Shown here one piece after another: positions 43,400 to 53,500 of a DNA stretch of 64,000 nt. The notes under the pieces were generated by a model. The model was not told the origin of the DNA. It saw only the letters and a list, made by a program, of their open reading frames with translations, and made no database searches. The stretch is from an uncultured Bacteroidales bacterium (lineage in GTDB: Bacteria; Bacteroidota; Bacteroidia; Bacteroidales; FEN-979). The DNA is taken from the NCBI GenBank assembly GCA_903845055.1, contig CAIMWF010000103.1:19743-83742 (forward strand). The letters run 5' to 3'. Each line of letters opens with the position of its first letter. The stretch's first letter is position 1. A program made the translations under genes and the position numbers.

Positions 43400-46201
43400 T
43401 TATAACGGCAGCTCCATCTGGAAGGTATCGTCGTCGTCCTTTGCAGGATTTTCGGAAGGGTCGGGTTTCGGTATCCTGGGTCGTTTTTTGCGGGCAGGAG
43501 CCTGTTCAATCGTGGGTTCTTCGGGCGGCAGCAGGTTGATGGGAAGGTCGCCCTTTGACAATGGCTCCGAAGCATCGGCCGGCTCTTCCGCCTGGCCGGG
43601 TTCGGCCTTTTCAACCGCGTCGAGCCGGAAACCGGGGCCTGGTTTATATCCGGCATCCTCCTCATCCTGTGAAGCGATCTCTTCCTCCGGCAATTCCTCC
43701 GGCAGCAACGATTCAAGCCATTTTATCTTCTTCAGGGGGTGAATAGCCAGCCGTTTGCCTTTGGCCTTGATCCCCTTGACACCGATGAATTCCTCTGCGA
43801 CGATCTCCTCCTGTTCGCTTCCCTTGGTCTTCAGGGTCATGTCAAAAATAAGCTCGAGTCTTGGCCTGGCATCGGTGGAGAAGAGGGTCATCCGGTCGGG
43901 ATCCTCAACAAATTCAACCTTCCTGTCCGACAGTTCCGCTTTAAAACGCTTCATGAAGTAATGTTTCGACTCATGTTCCTGGTACACCACGGTATAAACC
44001 TTTTCCGGATCGAACTTTTCGATCAGGATCATCTCCTCATCAAAATGAGCCGACAGGTCGAAGGAACTCAGCCGGTAATAGCCCGACTGCATCACCGTGA
44101 TGATACGGTCGGTGCCCGAAAATGCCCCGAGCAGGATCCCCCGTTCGTCGGTGTTGAGCCGCTGCACGGTTTCGTCGTACCAGATGTTCAGCGACCCCAG
44201 CGTGGAGACCCCCTCCTGGCGCTGTTCGATCTTCCTGACGGCGAATTTCGTCAGGGTGTTGCCCATCGAATTCCGTCCCTTGATGGCGATTTCGGCAAAA
44301 TTAAAATCAAAGGAACTTTTTTTCAGCCTGGGTTTTGGTTTCAGCTCCACCCTGATCCCTTCGGCCTCGCCGTTGGGATTGGCCGTGAAATAAAGCACCT
44401 TTGAACCCGGCGTTCCCTTGGTGACGGTATACTCCTTGTCGCGGGTCACCCCCACCACGCTGAACCGTTTCACCATGATCTTGCCGTTTTTCCCGTCACG
44501 GTATATGAGGTTGTACACCGTGCGGCTGTCGTTTTTATTGAAGACGGCGACATGGATGATGTTCTGGCCGATGAATATCTTCCCTGCAACTTTTACGACG
44601 ATAAAGGTGCCGTCGTCGCGGAAGGCGATGATGTCGTCGATATCGGAACAATCGCACACATATTCGTCCTTTTTGAGGCCGGTCCCGGCAAAGCCCTCTT
44701 CGCGGTTGACATAAAGTTTTTCGTTGGCAGCCGCCACCTTCGCGGCTTCTATGTTGTCGAAGCTGCGTATCTCCGTTTTGCGGTCGCGGTTCTTGCCGTA
44801 TTTTTTGCGGATCTGCCTGAAATATTCGATGGTAAAATCGATCAGGTTGGCCAGGTGGTTGTCCACCTCGTCCATCTCGGCCTTCACGTCGTCCATGGCC
44901 TCATCGGCCTTCGCCGAATTGAAACGTGAAATCCGTTCGATGGGGATCTTGCGCAGCCGGTGTACATCCTCTTCCGAAACAGGGCGGATAATCAAATGGG
45001 CAAAGGGTTTTAGCCCGTCAAAGATGGCCGTGTCAATCTCTTCGGTTGTCTTGCATTTTTTGATCCCTTCGTAGATTTCGTTCTCGATGAAGATCTTCTC
45101 CAGCGAAATGTTGTGCAGCTGGTCGAGCAGTTCCTGGCGCCGGATGTTCAGCTCGAGTTTCAGGAGGTTGACCGTATTCTGCGTATTGACCCGCAGGATC
45201 TCCGAAACCCCCATGAACCTTGGCCTGCCGTTTTCGATCACACAGACATTCGGCGAAATGGAGACCTCGCATTCGGTGAAGGCGTAGAGGGCATCCATCG
45301 TGGTATCGGGTGAAACGCCGGGTGCAAGGTGAATCAGGATCTCCACGTCGGCCGCGGTGTTGTCGTCTATCTTGCGGATCTTGATCTTGCCCTTGTCGTT
45401 GGCGGCAAGGATGGAGTCGATGATGGAACCCGTTGTGGTGCCATAGGGAATCTCGCGGATGACCAGTGTCTTTTTATCCTCCAGGATGATTTTCGCCCGG
45501 AGGCGGATCTTGCCGCCTCGAAGCCCGTCGTTGTAACGTGAAACATCGGCCATCCCGCCGGTTAGAAAATCGGGAAAAAGTTCAAAATCTTTCCCTTCAA
45601 GTATCCGGATCGAAGCTTCGATGAGCTCGTTGAAGTTATGCGGCAATATTTTGGATGCAAGCCCCACGGCGATCCCTTCGCCGCCCTGGGCGAGCAGCAG
45701 CGGGAATTTGGCCGGCAGGGTGACCGGCTCCTTGTTGCGGCCGTCATACGACAGCTGCCAACCGGTGGTTTTAGGGTTGAACAGCACTTCGTGGGCGAAT
45801 TTCGAAGGTCGCGCCTCGATGTACCTGGGTGCCGCCGCGCTGTCGCCCGTAAGGATGTTGCCCCAGTTTCCCTGGCAGTCGATCAGCAGGTCTTTCTGAC
45901 CCAGCTGGACGAGCGCATCGCCGATGGAGGCATCGCCGTGGGGGTGGTATTTCATCGTGTGGCCGATGATGTTGGCCACCTTGTTGTAACGACCGTCGTC
46001 GAGCTCCTTCATGGCGTGCAGGATGCGCCGCTGCACCGGCTTCAGCCCGTCGGTGATCTCCGGCACCGCCCGCTCAAGAATGACATACGAGGCATAATCG
46101 AGGAACCAGTTCTGGTACATCTGCGAAAGATGCACCGTCTCCTTCAGCGTTCCCGATTCAAGTTCGGGATTATCCCCGTTTGTAGTTTCTTCAGTGGACA
46201 T
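43400..46201 (-). CDS. parC: DNA topoisomerase IV subunit A (GyrA/ParC family)
   Basis: A 933-residue type IIA topoisomerase subunit that breaks and rejoins DNA. The N-terminal cleavage domain has DGLKPVQRRIL, HTMKYHPHGDASIGDALV and the catalytic Tyr127 in APRYIEA. A coiled-coil tower segment follows (about 430-490), then a C-terminal beta-pinwheel-like part (about 500-820), and an acidic Pro/Glu-rich tail (about 830-933) ending FQMELPL. I do not see a GyrA box (QRRGGKG), which favours ParC over GyrA. ParE is not in the window. Inverted GAATGCAGG-type repeats lie just upstream of the start (46233-46383). Confidence 0.9.
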   Translation of the reverse strand: MSTEETTNGDNPELESGTLKETVHLSQMYQNWFLDYASYVILERAVPEITDGLKPVQRRILHAMKELDDGRYNKVANIIGHTMKYHPHGDASIGDALVQLGQKDLLIDCQGNWGNILTGDSAAAPRYIEARPSKFAHEVLFNPKTTGWQLSYDGRNKEPVTLPAKFPLLLAQGGEGIAVGLASKILPHNFNELIEASIRILEGKDFELFPDFLTGGMADVSRYNDGLRGGKIRLRAKIILEDKKTLVIREIPYGTTTGSIIDSILAANDKGKIKIRKIDDNTAADVEILIHLAPGVSPDTTMDALYAFTECEVSISPNVCVIENGRPRFMGVSEILRVNTQNTVNLLKLELNIRRQELLDQLHNISLEKIFIENEIYEGIKKCKTTEEIDTAIFDGLKPFAHLIIRPVSEEDVHRLRKIPIERISRFNSAKADEAMDDVKAEMDEVDNHLANLIDFTIEYFRQIRKKYGKNRDRKTEIRSFDNIEAAKVAAANEKLYVNREEGFAGTGLKKDEYVCDCSDIDDIIAFRDDGTFIVVKVAGKIFIGQNIIHVAVFNKNDSRTVYNLIYRDGKNGKIMVKRFSVVGVTRDKEYTVTKGTPGSKVLYFTANPNGEAEGIRVELKPKPRLKKSSFDFNFAEIAIKGRNSMGNTLTKFAVRKIEQRQEGVSTLGSLNIWYDETVQRLNTDERGILLGAFSGTDRIITVMQSGYYRLSSFDLSAHFDEEMILIEKFDPEKVYTVVYQEHESKHYFMKRFKAELSDRKVEFVEDPDRMTLFSTDARPRLELIFDMTLKTKGSEQEEIVAEEFIGVKGIKAKGKRLAIHPLKKIKWLESLLPEELPEEEIASQDEEDAGYKPGPGFRLDAVEKAEPGQAEEPADASEPLSKGDLPINLLPPEEPTIEQAPARKKRPRIPKPDPSENPAKDDDDTFQMELPL

Positions 46202-46394
46202 TTTGAGCTAATTATTCAATGCTGGAATACCTGAATGCAGGAATGCAGGAATAATTAAAAAAGATTTCAGGTTTCGTAACAATTGACAAATGTTTTGAAA
46301 ATGTTTTTTTATTTACCTATTTATGCATTCCTGCATTCACATATTATTTTTTCCGTGTTTCTGCATTCCTGCATTCTGCATTCACGTATTCTTT
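46202..46394. repeat. Inverted short repeats between parC and a hydrolase gene
   Basis: GAATGCAG units (46233-46252) are followed by the complementary CTGCATTC units at 46325-46338 and again at 46361-46383. Between them is AT-rich sequence. The complementary arrays could fold into a long imperfect stem. No gene is seen here. Confidence 0.8.
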
Positions 46395-46937
46395 TTATTT
46401 GACCAGTTTCGATATCGCCTTAAAGGTCTCCCCGCCGGAGTATCGGAGCAACTCGAACAGGATGGCTTCATAAGTGGTGATGGTCGCCCCCTCCCTGCGC
46501 ATGCGTTCGAGTGCCATCAACTTGTCATTCGGCTTCCGCGACGAGATGCAGTCCTCCACCACCACGGGGTGATAGCCGTTGTGCAGGAGGTCGATAACGG
46601 TCTGCAGCACGCAGACATGGCTTTCGATGCCGGTGATGATGACCGTGTCGCGGCCCGAAGAGGCCAGTTCCATCATGAACCGCGATTCGTCGCAGCAGCT
46701 GAAGGAGGATTTTTCAATCCGTCCGATCCCTCCCAGGGTTGCGGCAATTCCGGGCATGGTGGGGCCCAGCCCCTTTACATACTGTTCAGTAACAATCACC
46801 GGCACGCCGAGATGCTGCATTCCCTGGATCAGCAACGGAACATTCCGCGAGAGTTTTTCATGCTCCCAGATGGCCGGGAATATTCTTTCCTGGAAGTCGA
46901 TGACTACCAGCACCGATTTTTCTGTTTCGATTCGCAT
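46395..46937 (-). CDS. Isochorismatase-family cysteine hydrolase
   Basis: A 180-residue cytoplasmic hydrolase of the YcaC/nicotinamidase-like superfamily. The catalytic triad is visible: Asp14 in VVIDFQE, Lys76 in IEKSSFS and Cys109 in ESHVCV, with the family's usual cis-peptide segment before the Cys. Members hydrolyse amides, carbamates or vinyl ethers; the metal-binding residues of true nicotinamidases are not evident, so the substrate is open. It has its own -7 box at 46982-46989 and is separated from parC by the repeat region, so it is probably a single-gene unit. Confidence 0.88.
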   Translation of the reverse strand: MRIETEKSVLVVIDFQERIFPAIWEHEKLSRNVPLLIQGMQHLGVPVIVTEQYVKGLGPTMPGIAATLGGIGRIEKSSFSCCDESRFMMELASSGRDTVIITGIESHVCVLQTVIDLLHNGYHPVVVEDCISSRKPNDKLMALERMRREGATITTYEAILFELLRYSGGETFKAISKLVK

Positions 46938-46981
46938 GGGAATTGGAGTTTCGGTTCAACATTGCTTTGTGAACCGGGAAA

Positions 46982-46989
46982 CAAAATTA
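46982..46989 (-). promoter_or_regulatory. -7 promoter box for the isochorismatase-like gene
   Basis: TAATTTTG on the minus strand matches TAnnTTTG, about 45 bp before the ATG at 46937. Confidence 0.5.
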
Positions 46990-47115
46990 AGATTTCCTTC
47001 GAATGGAGCTGCAGTTGTTAAAAACTTAATAATATCCCTGCAATTTCACGCAATTGAAAACAGAATAAACCAGCAAGGCTATTCCCCGGGGAAATTTCAA
47101 ACGATGGCCTTGGCA

Positions 47116-48504
47116 TTAATTCGGCTCTTCTGCGACTACCGGTGCCGCCTTTTTCCGGATGGCGATGTTGATCCCGACCTGCACGGAAGAGTTGTTCGTG
47201 GAATGGTAAAATATAAGCCCCGGCACATTGTCCGAAATGGCGTAAAGCTGGATGGGACCTGCATTGATGCTCAGACCCGCCCCCACGTTGGTGAACTGGT
47301 GGTTGAAAAGGTTGTACGAAATCATCAGCCCCAACAGACACGGGATCCGGTAGCAATAGGAAACCGACATGGCGGGAAAGAAGTGATGATCCCACGAGAT
47401 GCCGTTGAAGAGCAGGCCGAAGGTGTGGTGTTCATTGAGCGACCAGGTACCGCCCAGGTTGTACCGTACCGGCAGCCAGGTGGTGTATTTCACCCCTCTT
47501 ACCGAATCGATCTTCACAAGGGCGAGGATGCTGTCGGATAGTTTTTTCCCGAAACTGTTCATGTTGTCGAACATGTCGACGAAGTCGTTCAGGGTCAGTC
47601 CGTCAAAGGCGAACTCCTTTCCCGGGTTCTTGCTCACAAAGGTCATCGTCCGCGATTTCCATGTGATAAAGCCGATATCCAGCACACTTGCGCTCACCCC
47701 CAGGTGTTTGTTGACCTGGTAGCTCGCCCCGAGGTCGACCCCCATGCCGTTGTTCCCGGGAAAGACCAGGGAGGAGACCCGCTGGTTCGTGTAATGCTGG
47801 ATGTCGTCGACACCCGAGGTGCGCAGTTCAAAATCAGACCGCATGTGGATGTTGTAGGTGCTGGTATCGGTGTTCACCTCGAATTGCGATTTCACGGTGG
47901 TGGCGTTGAACCGCCCAGAAAGATATTTTAACCTGGCGCCCCAGGTGAGCTTCCCTTTCAGCGCAAAGCCCGAGAACGAGGCGGCCCACTCGTCGTATGC
48001 GAGGATGTTCAGCGCCGGGGCGATGTTTACGGTTTGTCCGAAGAACTGCGGCGAGGCATTGCCATACCAAAGCAGGTTGCAAAGGTTCACCGGGATCGCG
48101 ATGTGCTGCGACATGCGCTCCCGCACGCTGAAACCCAGAAAAAACTTTCCGTGCGCCACCTGCGTTCCGAACGAAATGACCTCCACGTCGGTGTAGAGCC
48201 TCAACTGGTTGTTTTTTGCGATTTTTGAAAGAAAATTATCGATCCTGAAGGTCACCGAATCGTAAGCATCGCGTTCGATGATGTCTTTATAGGTAAAGGG
48301 GTTGGCATAGGCCGACTTCAGTCCGGAGAGGATCGGGATGCCGATATAGAATTTCTGCTGCGGGATGAAAGAGGGGTTCTGGAAGATCCGCTGCGGGATT
48401 TCGGGCATGTTGTAAACCGAGAGGTCATGCTGGGCGAACAGGCTTATGGTTCCGAGGCAGCAGAAAAAGGTGACGATCGCGTAGCAAACAGCAGTTAATT
48501 TCAT
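47116..48504 (-). CDS. DUF5723 family outer-membrane beta-barrel-like protein
   Basis: A 462-residue exported protein (signal peptide to about residue 25, ending SLFAQ). The opening HDLSVYNMPEIPQRIFQNPSF and later IGIPILSGL and GMGVDLGASYQV segments are what I associate with DUF5723, an uncharacterised Bacteroidota family with a PorV/FadL-like barrel look. The regular alternation of polar and aromatic residues through the C-terminal half supports an outer-membrane barrel. It is the second gene after a large lipoprotein gene (gap 20 bp), suggesting a surface or assembly function carried out together. The function is not known. Confidence 0.75.
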   Translation of the reverse strand: MKLTAVCYAIVTFFCCLGTISLFAQHDLSVYNMPEIPQRIFQNPSFIPQQKFYIGIPILSGLKSAYANPFTYKDIIERDAYDSVTFRIDNFLSKIAKNNQLRLYTDVEVISFGTQVAHGKFFLGFSVRERMSQHIAIPVNLCNLLWYGNASPQFFGQTVNIAPALNILAYDEWAASFSGFALKGKLTWGARLKYLSGRFNATTVKSQFEVNTDTSTYNIHMRSDFELRTSGVDDIQHYTNQRVSSLVFPGNNGMGVDLGASYQVNKHLGVSASVLDIGFITWKSRTMTFVSKNPGKEFAFDGLTLNDFVDMFDNMNSFGKKLSDSILALVKIDSVRGVKYTTWLPVRYNLGGTWSLNEHHTFGLLFNGISWDHHFFPAMSVSYCYRIPCLLGLMISYNLFNHQFTNVGAGLSINAGPIQLYAISDNVPGLIFYHSTNNSSVQVGINIAIRKKAAPVVAEEPN

Positions 48505-48524
48505 GTTCGTCCGTATTATCAGCG

Positions 48525-50207
48525 TTAGTTGCCGGTCCCCACCGATTTGCGCATCCTGGCCCTGGCAGTGAAATTCAGTTTTAGCTTCTGATCGGCCCTG
48601 AGCTTGACATTGATGGTGCCCTCATCGGCCGAATGGAGGACTGCCAGGACAATGATCTTTTTAACCCCCTTAAGATTCTGTAGCCTGGGCGACGGTAAAA
48701 CGATGGAGGTGTCCTTCACCCCGAACTGGCCCGGGTAAGGCAGATGCGTGGCGGGATCGACCGGCGCCTCCTTGATAAAAACGCGGTCGGTGCCCGTGAG
48801 GGAATCCTTTTTGTTGAATGCCGCATCGGTGAAATAGACCTGCATCAGCGTGGTGAGGGGCAGCCCGTTGACGATGTTCAGCCTGAATTCGAGCCGTTCG
48901 AAATCTTCTGGATGGTCGAGGGCAAGGTTGAAGGTATCCTGCATGGTCAGGTGATCGAAATGGCCGTAAAGCGGCAGCTTGACGCGGAGATTGGCATGGA
49001 AGGAGCTGGTATCGGAAAAAAAGTTCACCGGCGAAACATCGGGGTTGATCCTCGCATGAACCTTGAATACGACATTGTCGGGCTTCAGGTTGTAAAAATC
49101 GTCCATGGCATTGCCGGTGTTGGCGTTGTTGTATTCAACGGTTTTCACCATTGGCTGCGAAGCATTGATAAGAGGACTCGGCACCGAAATGATCCCTCCG
49201 TTGCCCAGCCGGTTGGCAATGTCGAGCATGCTGCCCGAGGCGTTGTTGATCGCCAGCAGCTTCTCAATCGTGATCTCGGTGGGGACTCCGATGGAGTTGA
49301 CGATGGTGACCGATACCTGGGGATCGACAAAATGAACATCGCCCTGAACGTAGGCATTGTTGAAAACCTTCACCCTTACGGTATCCTCCAGCTGTGAGAA
49401 GGTCTGGTGGCCCAGGAAACCTTCGAACCATCCAACGCTTGTAACGGTAACCAGGAAACCCGCGCTGATCATGTCGCCGGCAACCGGGGTCGGGGATTTT
49501 TTCAGCAGCCCGTTTACCTGGATCGTCAGGGTGTTGGGCGATGTTGACAGGTCGAGCCACAGGCCCGAGATGTCGACGTCGGTCTGGGTCTGACCCGAAA
49601 CAAACGACCCGGTTGTGAACGAAAATGGCACCCCGTTCTTTGTGGCATTGAGGATGGTGAAGGTCAGGTACCCGGCATTGTTGAAGGTGTAATTGGTCGT
49701 CAGCCGGATGGTCCCCTCTTTGACCAGCAGCTGGTCCACCCTGATTTCAGGGTTGTTGCCGGTGATGGTCTGGGTGAAGGTCTGGGTGGGGATGGTAAAA
49801 TCGCCGTTCTGCAATGAATTCTGCTCTTCCTGGGTCACCTGGGTTGACCACGACAGGTTGAGGGGTGCCAGCTTGATGAGGTCGTTGGGCCGGATCCTGA
49901 ATGCATTGTTGTTGTAATAATAGAGGATCGAGATGTCGCCGTTCTCATCGATGGAGACGTTATTGTCGCTGCCCGAGGTAACCAGCGCCTTTTTCAGGGT
50001 GATGTTGTCGTTGACGAGCGGAACCACGATGTCGGGGTTCCAGACTGCATTTTTGATCTTGCTGAAGTCAAAATCCTTCTGACAAGCGGTAAACAAGAAC
50101 GTCATGATGACGACCGCCACCGGGAGGAAGAGGAGCATCCCGGCCGGAACGGGAGTGTAAAACATTGAATGTCTGAGCTCCCGCCAATTATTCTTACGTT
50201 TGTTCAT
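48525..50207 (-). CDS. Large hypothetical lipoprotein paired with the DUF5723 gene
   Basis: A 560-residue lipoprotein with an unusually long leader: the lipobox LFTAC ends at Cys42, and an internal ATG (residue 15) would give a normal-length signal. The body is beta-rich and Asn/Thr/Asp-rich, consistent with a surface-exposed or periplasmic beta-sandwich protein. No known domain is recognised. It has a -7 box at 50245-50252 about 40 bp before the ATG and is followed after 20 bp by the DUF5723 gene, so the two form one unit. Its promoter region is shared head-to-head with the giant surface-protein gene at 50581. Confidence 0.7.
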   Translation of the reverse strand: MNKRKNNWRELRHSMFYTPVPAGMLLFLPVAVVIMTFLFTACQKDFDFSKIKNAVWNPDIVVPLVNDNITLKKALVTSGSDNNVSIDENGDISILYYYNNNAFRIRPNDLIKLAPLNLSWSTQVTQEEQNSLQNGDFTIPTQTFTQTITGNNPEIRVDQLLVKEGTIRLTTNYTFNNAGYLTFTILNATKNGVPFSFTTGSFVSGQTQTDVDISGLWLDLSTSPNTLTIQVNGLLKKSPTPVAGDMISAGFLVTVTSVGWFEGFLGHQTFSQLEDTVRVKVFNNAYVQGDVHFVDPQVSVTIVNSIGVPTEITIEKLLAINNASGSMLDIANRLGNGGIISVPSPLINASQPMVKTVEYNNANTGNAMDDFYNLKPDNVVFKVHARINPDVSPVNFFSDTSSFHANLRVKLPLYGHFDHLTMQDTFNLALDHPEDFERLEFRLNIVNGLPLTTLMQVYFTDAAFNKKDSLTGTDRVFIKEAPVDPATHLPYPGQFGVKDTSIVLPSPRLQNLKGVKKIIVLAVLHSADEGTINVKLRADQKLKLNFTARARMRKSVGTGN

Positions 50208-50580
50208 GGGCTGTTATTTCAGGGTAACGAACCTTACAACCAAACAAAGATACGCAACGGGATCGGATAATCCTGCGATCGTAATTCAATTTGAGGTTTT
50301 TTTCATGTAAAAGCATTCTATAATCACCAGTGTAAAAAAATATCATCATTTTGCCTAAACTGATTCGCTAAATCAGAAAAGTTAAGCGTTGATTTTTAAC
50401 CCATGTAAATTTTCTTTGTAAGGGTGCGACGTTACATTGAAAAATATTTTTACGTGTTGGCGTCGAAAAAAGGCAAAAATCATCTACCTTTACGAAAGCC
50501 TGCCTCCAGGCGATCACCAATGGCTGCCGGCAGCATATTTTCCACGGAAAACGAATCCTGGATGACCCTATCATTCAGCA
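50208..50580. other. 373-bp divergent intergenic region
   Basis: AT-rich DNA between the divergent lipoprotein and giant surface-protein genes. It contains the minus-strand -7 box TATCTTTG (50245-50252) and, on the plus strand, a near-match TACCTTTA at 50485-50492. No gene, repeat array or strong hairpin is seen. Confidence 0.6.
50245..50252 (-). promoter_or_regulatory. -7 promoter box for the lipoprotein/DUF5723 unit
   Basis: TATCTTTG on the minus strand matches TAnnTTTG and leaves a leader of about 33 nt before the ATG at 50207. Confidence 0.5.
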
Positions 50581-53500
50581 ATGTTTACAATCATGAAAAC
50601 ACACATGACCACACGGGTTGCATCAAGGATCGCCTTTGCTGCGATGATGCTCCATTTTTGTTTTTTCTCCATGACTCTTACCGCCCAGACCACCAAAACC
50701 ATCGGGCCGGGGGGTAACTATGCCACCGTCAAGGCTGCTTTTGATGCGATCAATTCCGGGGCTGTTACCGGGAGCATCACCCTGCAGATCACCGGCAGCA
50801 TCACCGAAACCGCGACAGCCGTATTGAATGCCAGCGGCACGGGCAGCGCAAACTACAGCGGGGTTAGCCTGTACCCGACCGGTTCTGGTTATACCATCAG
50901 CGGGAATCTTGCAGCCCCGCTGCTCAACCTGAACGGCTCGCACAATGTCGTCATCGACGGCAGGGTAAACGCAACCGGCAATACCAGGGACCTTGCCATC
51001 ATCAACTCCAGTACCTCCGGCACCTCCAACACCTCGACCATCACCCTGAACAATTCGGCCCAGGGCAACACGATTAAATTTGCAATCATCAAAGGCGGGG
51101 CGACCGGGATTTACAGCGGGGTAATCCTGTTCAACCAGTCGTCTTCAGGAACCGGCAACAGCAGCAACCTGGTCGACAACTGCAACCTGACCGGTCTCGG
51201 TGTCGCAGGCAGGCCCTATTACGTGATCTATTCCTATGGTTCTTCAGGTCATGAAAACAGGAACAATACCCTTTCAAACAACAATATTTTTGATTTCCTG
51301 TCACCCACCCTCTCCTCTTCTTACGGGATCAACATCAATGTCAATTCTACCGACTGGACCATCACCGGCAACAGCCTGTATGAAACCACCACCTTCATCC
51401 CGGCCGGGAATTATTCCTTTTTCGGCATCAAAATCGCCAATACCAGCGGGAACAATTTTATCATCACCAACAACTATATCGGGGGCATTGCGCCCCTTTG
51501 CGGAGGAACTCCGTGGACTGTAAACGCCAACGTTGCCTACCGTTTTTATTGCATTCACATCGATGCGGGAACCACAACGCCAACATCCATCCAGAACAAT
51601 ATCATCAGGAACTTTTCCTGCCTGGGGGGAAGTGATATTCCCTGGATGGGAATAGACCTCAATTCGGGCAGTGTCAATGTTGGTACGGCGACCGGGAACA
51701 CCATCGGCGATCCGAACAGCACCGGTTCCATTACCCTGTCGGCACCGGTGGCCTCCGCCTCGGCCAGTGTTAGCCTCGGTGAAGTTTTGAACACCATCGT
51801 GATCAACAACGGCGGAAGCGGTTACACCTCGGCACCCACCGTTACCCTGAGCGGTAATGGTTCCGGTGCCACAGCGGTTGCCACCATCAGCGGCGGTTCG
51901 GTGAACAGTGTGACCGTGAACGACGAAGGATCAGGATATACCTACCCCCCAACCGTCTCCTTCAACAGTTCCAGTTCAGCATCCACCTCGTATGGTATTT
52001 ACGCAATCAGCAGTGGTGCAGTGAATATATCCAACAACAAGGTCGGGTCGGTTACCACGACCGGGACAACAAGCTACTCCCACGGGTTTTTCGCGATCAG
52101 CAGGCAGTCGGCAGCCGGGGCAACGACCATCAGCAACAACCTCATCGGCAGTAACACCACTGCCGGCAGCATCCAGGCCTCCAGTGCCTCGACTTCATCC
52201 ACGGCCCAGAATGTTTACGGCATTTTCAGCCTGGGAACCGGGGCGGTGGCTATAACCGGCAATGTGATCTCCAACATGTTCAATGCCTATGCCTACCAGT
52301 ATTCGACGAACGGGCAGATCGGGGGGATCAATGTCAATGCAGGGGTCAATACGATCCAGAACAACACCGTCACCGCCTTGTCGTCGGCATCCCCCAGCAA
52401 TGATCCGAATGGCAATGCAGCCGTCGTAGGCATTGCGCAAAAAAGCACGGCAGCAGGGCAGGTCGTTTCGGGGAACACGATATCCAACCTCGCATGCACC
52501 TACACGGGGACACGACCATCGAGCGTGATCGGCATCTATTATGCCGGCGGGACAACCACGCCAAACCTTGTTTCGGGTAATTTCATTTACGGGTTCTCTG
52601 TATTGTCAACCGCGCCATCAACAACGCCGGCCATCCTGTGTGGCATCAAATTATCCTCGGGCAGCACCACCGCCGCAAACAACATCATCAGCCTCGGCAC
52701 CGGGATCACAACCGGATGCAACATCAGCGGGATCTATGAAAACGGCGTGGCCGGGAACAACAACAATCTCTGGTTCAATACGGTCTTTGTCGGGGGAACC
52801 GTTTCTTCGGGGGCAGGGGCGTCAACCTATGCCCTTTTCAACAATGCCAACACCAACACGCGCGATTTCAGAAACAACATCCTTGACAATGTGCGCGCCG
52901 GCGGGGGCTCCAGCGCTTTTCATTATGCGGCAGCCCTTGCAGGGACCGCAAACCTCACCATCGATTTCAACGAATATAATGTACCCGTTTCCGGTACGTT
53001 GGGAAAGGTGGGACTGGTAAACAAAAGCAACCTGGCCGCCTGGAAACTTGCCACGGGCCAGGATGCCTCCAGTGTAAGCGCCGATCCAGCCTTTGCTGTT
53101 GCGGGTGGCACGGTTGCCAACAATTATTTCCCCGCAACTTTCCTCCCGGGGGTTTCCGGGACTGGGATCACCACCGATTACAATGCCGTGGCAAGAGGGG
53201 CCACACCCGCCATGGGTGCGCTGGAAAACAACAGCTATACCTGGCAGGGAAATACCAGCAGCGATTTCGGAACTCCTTCGAACTGGACCAACGGGGTGGT
53301 GCCGCTCAGTGGCTCTGATATTTATTTCAACAGCACACCTGCCAACAATTGCATCCTTGACCAGAACAGGATTGTCGGGAATGTCACCAATGCGTCGACA
53401 AAACAGCTTATAACGGGTGGGAAACAACTCACAGTGAACGGAAGCCTCACCTTCTCGGGCGGGGCCCAGGTTGATGCCACTGCTGCCGGATCTGTCGTGG

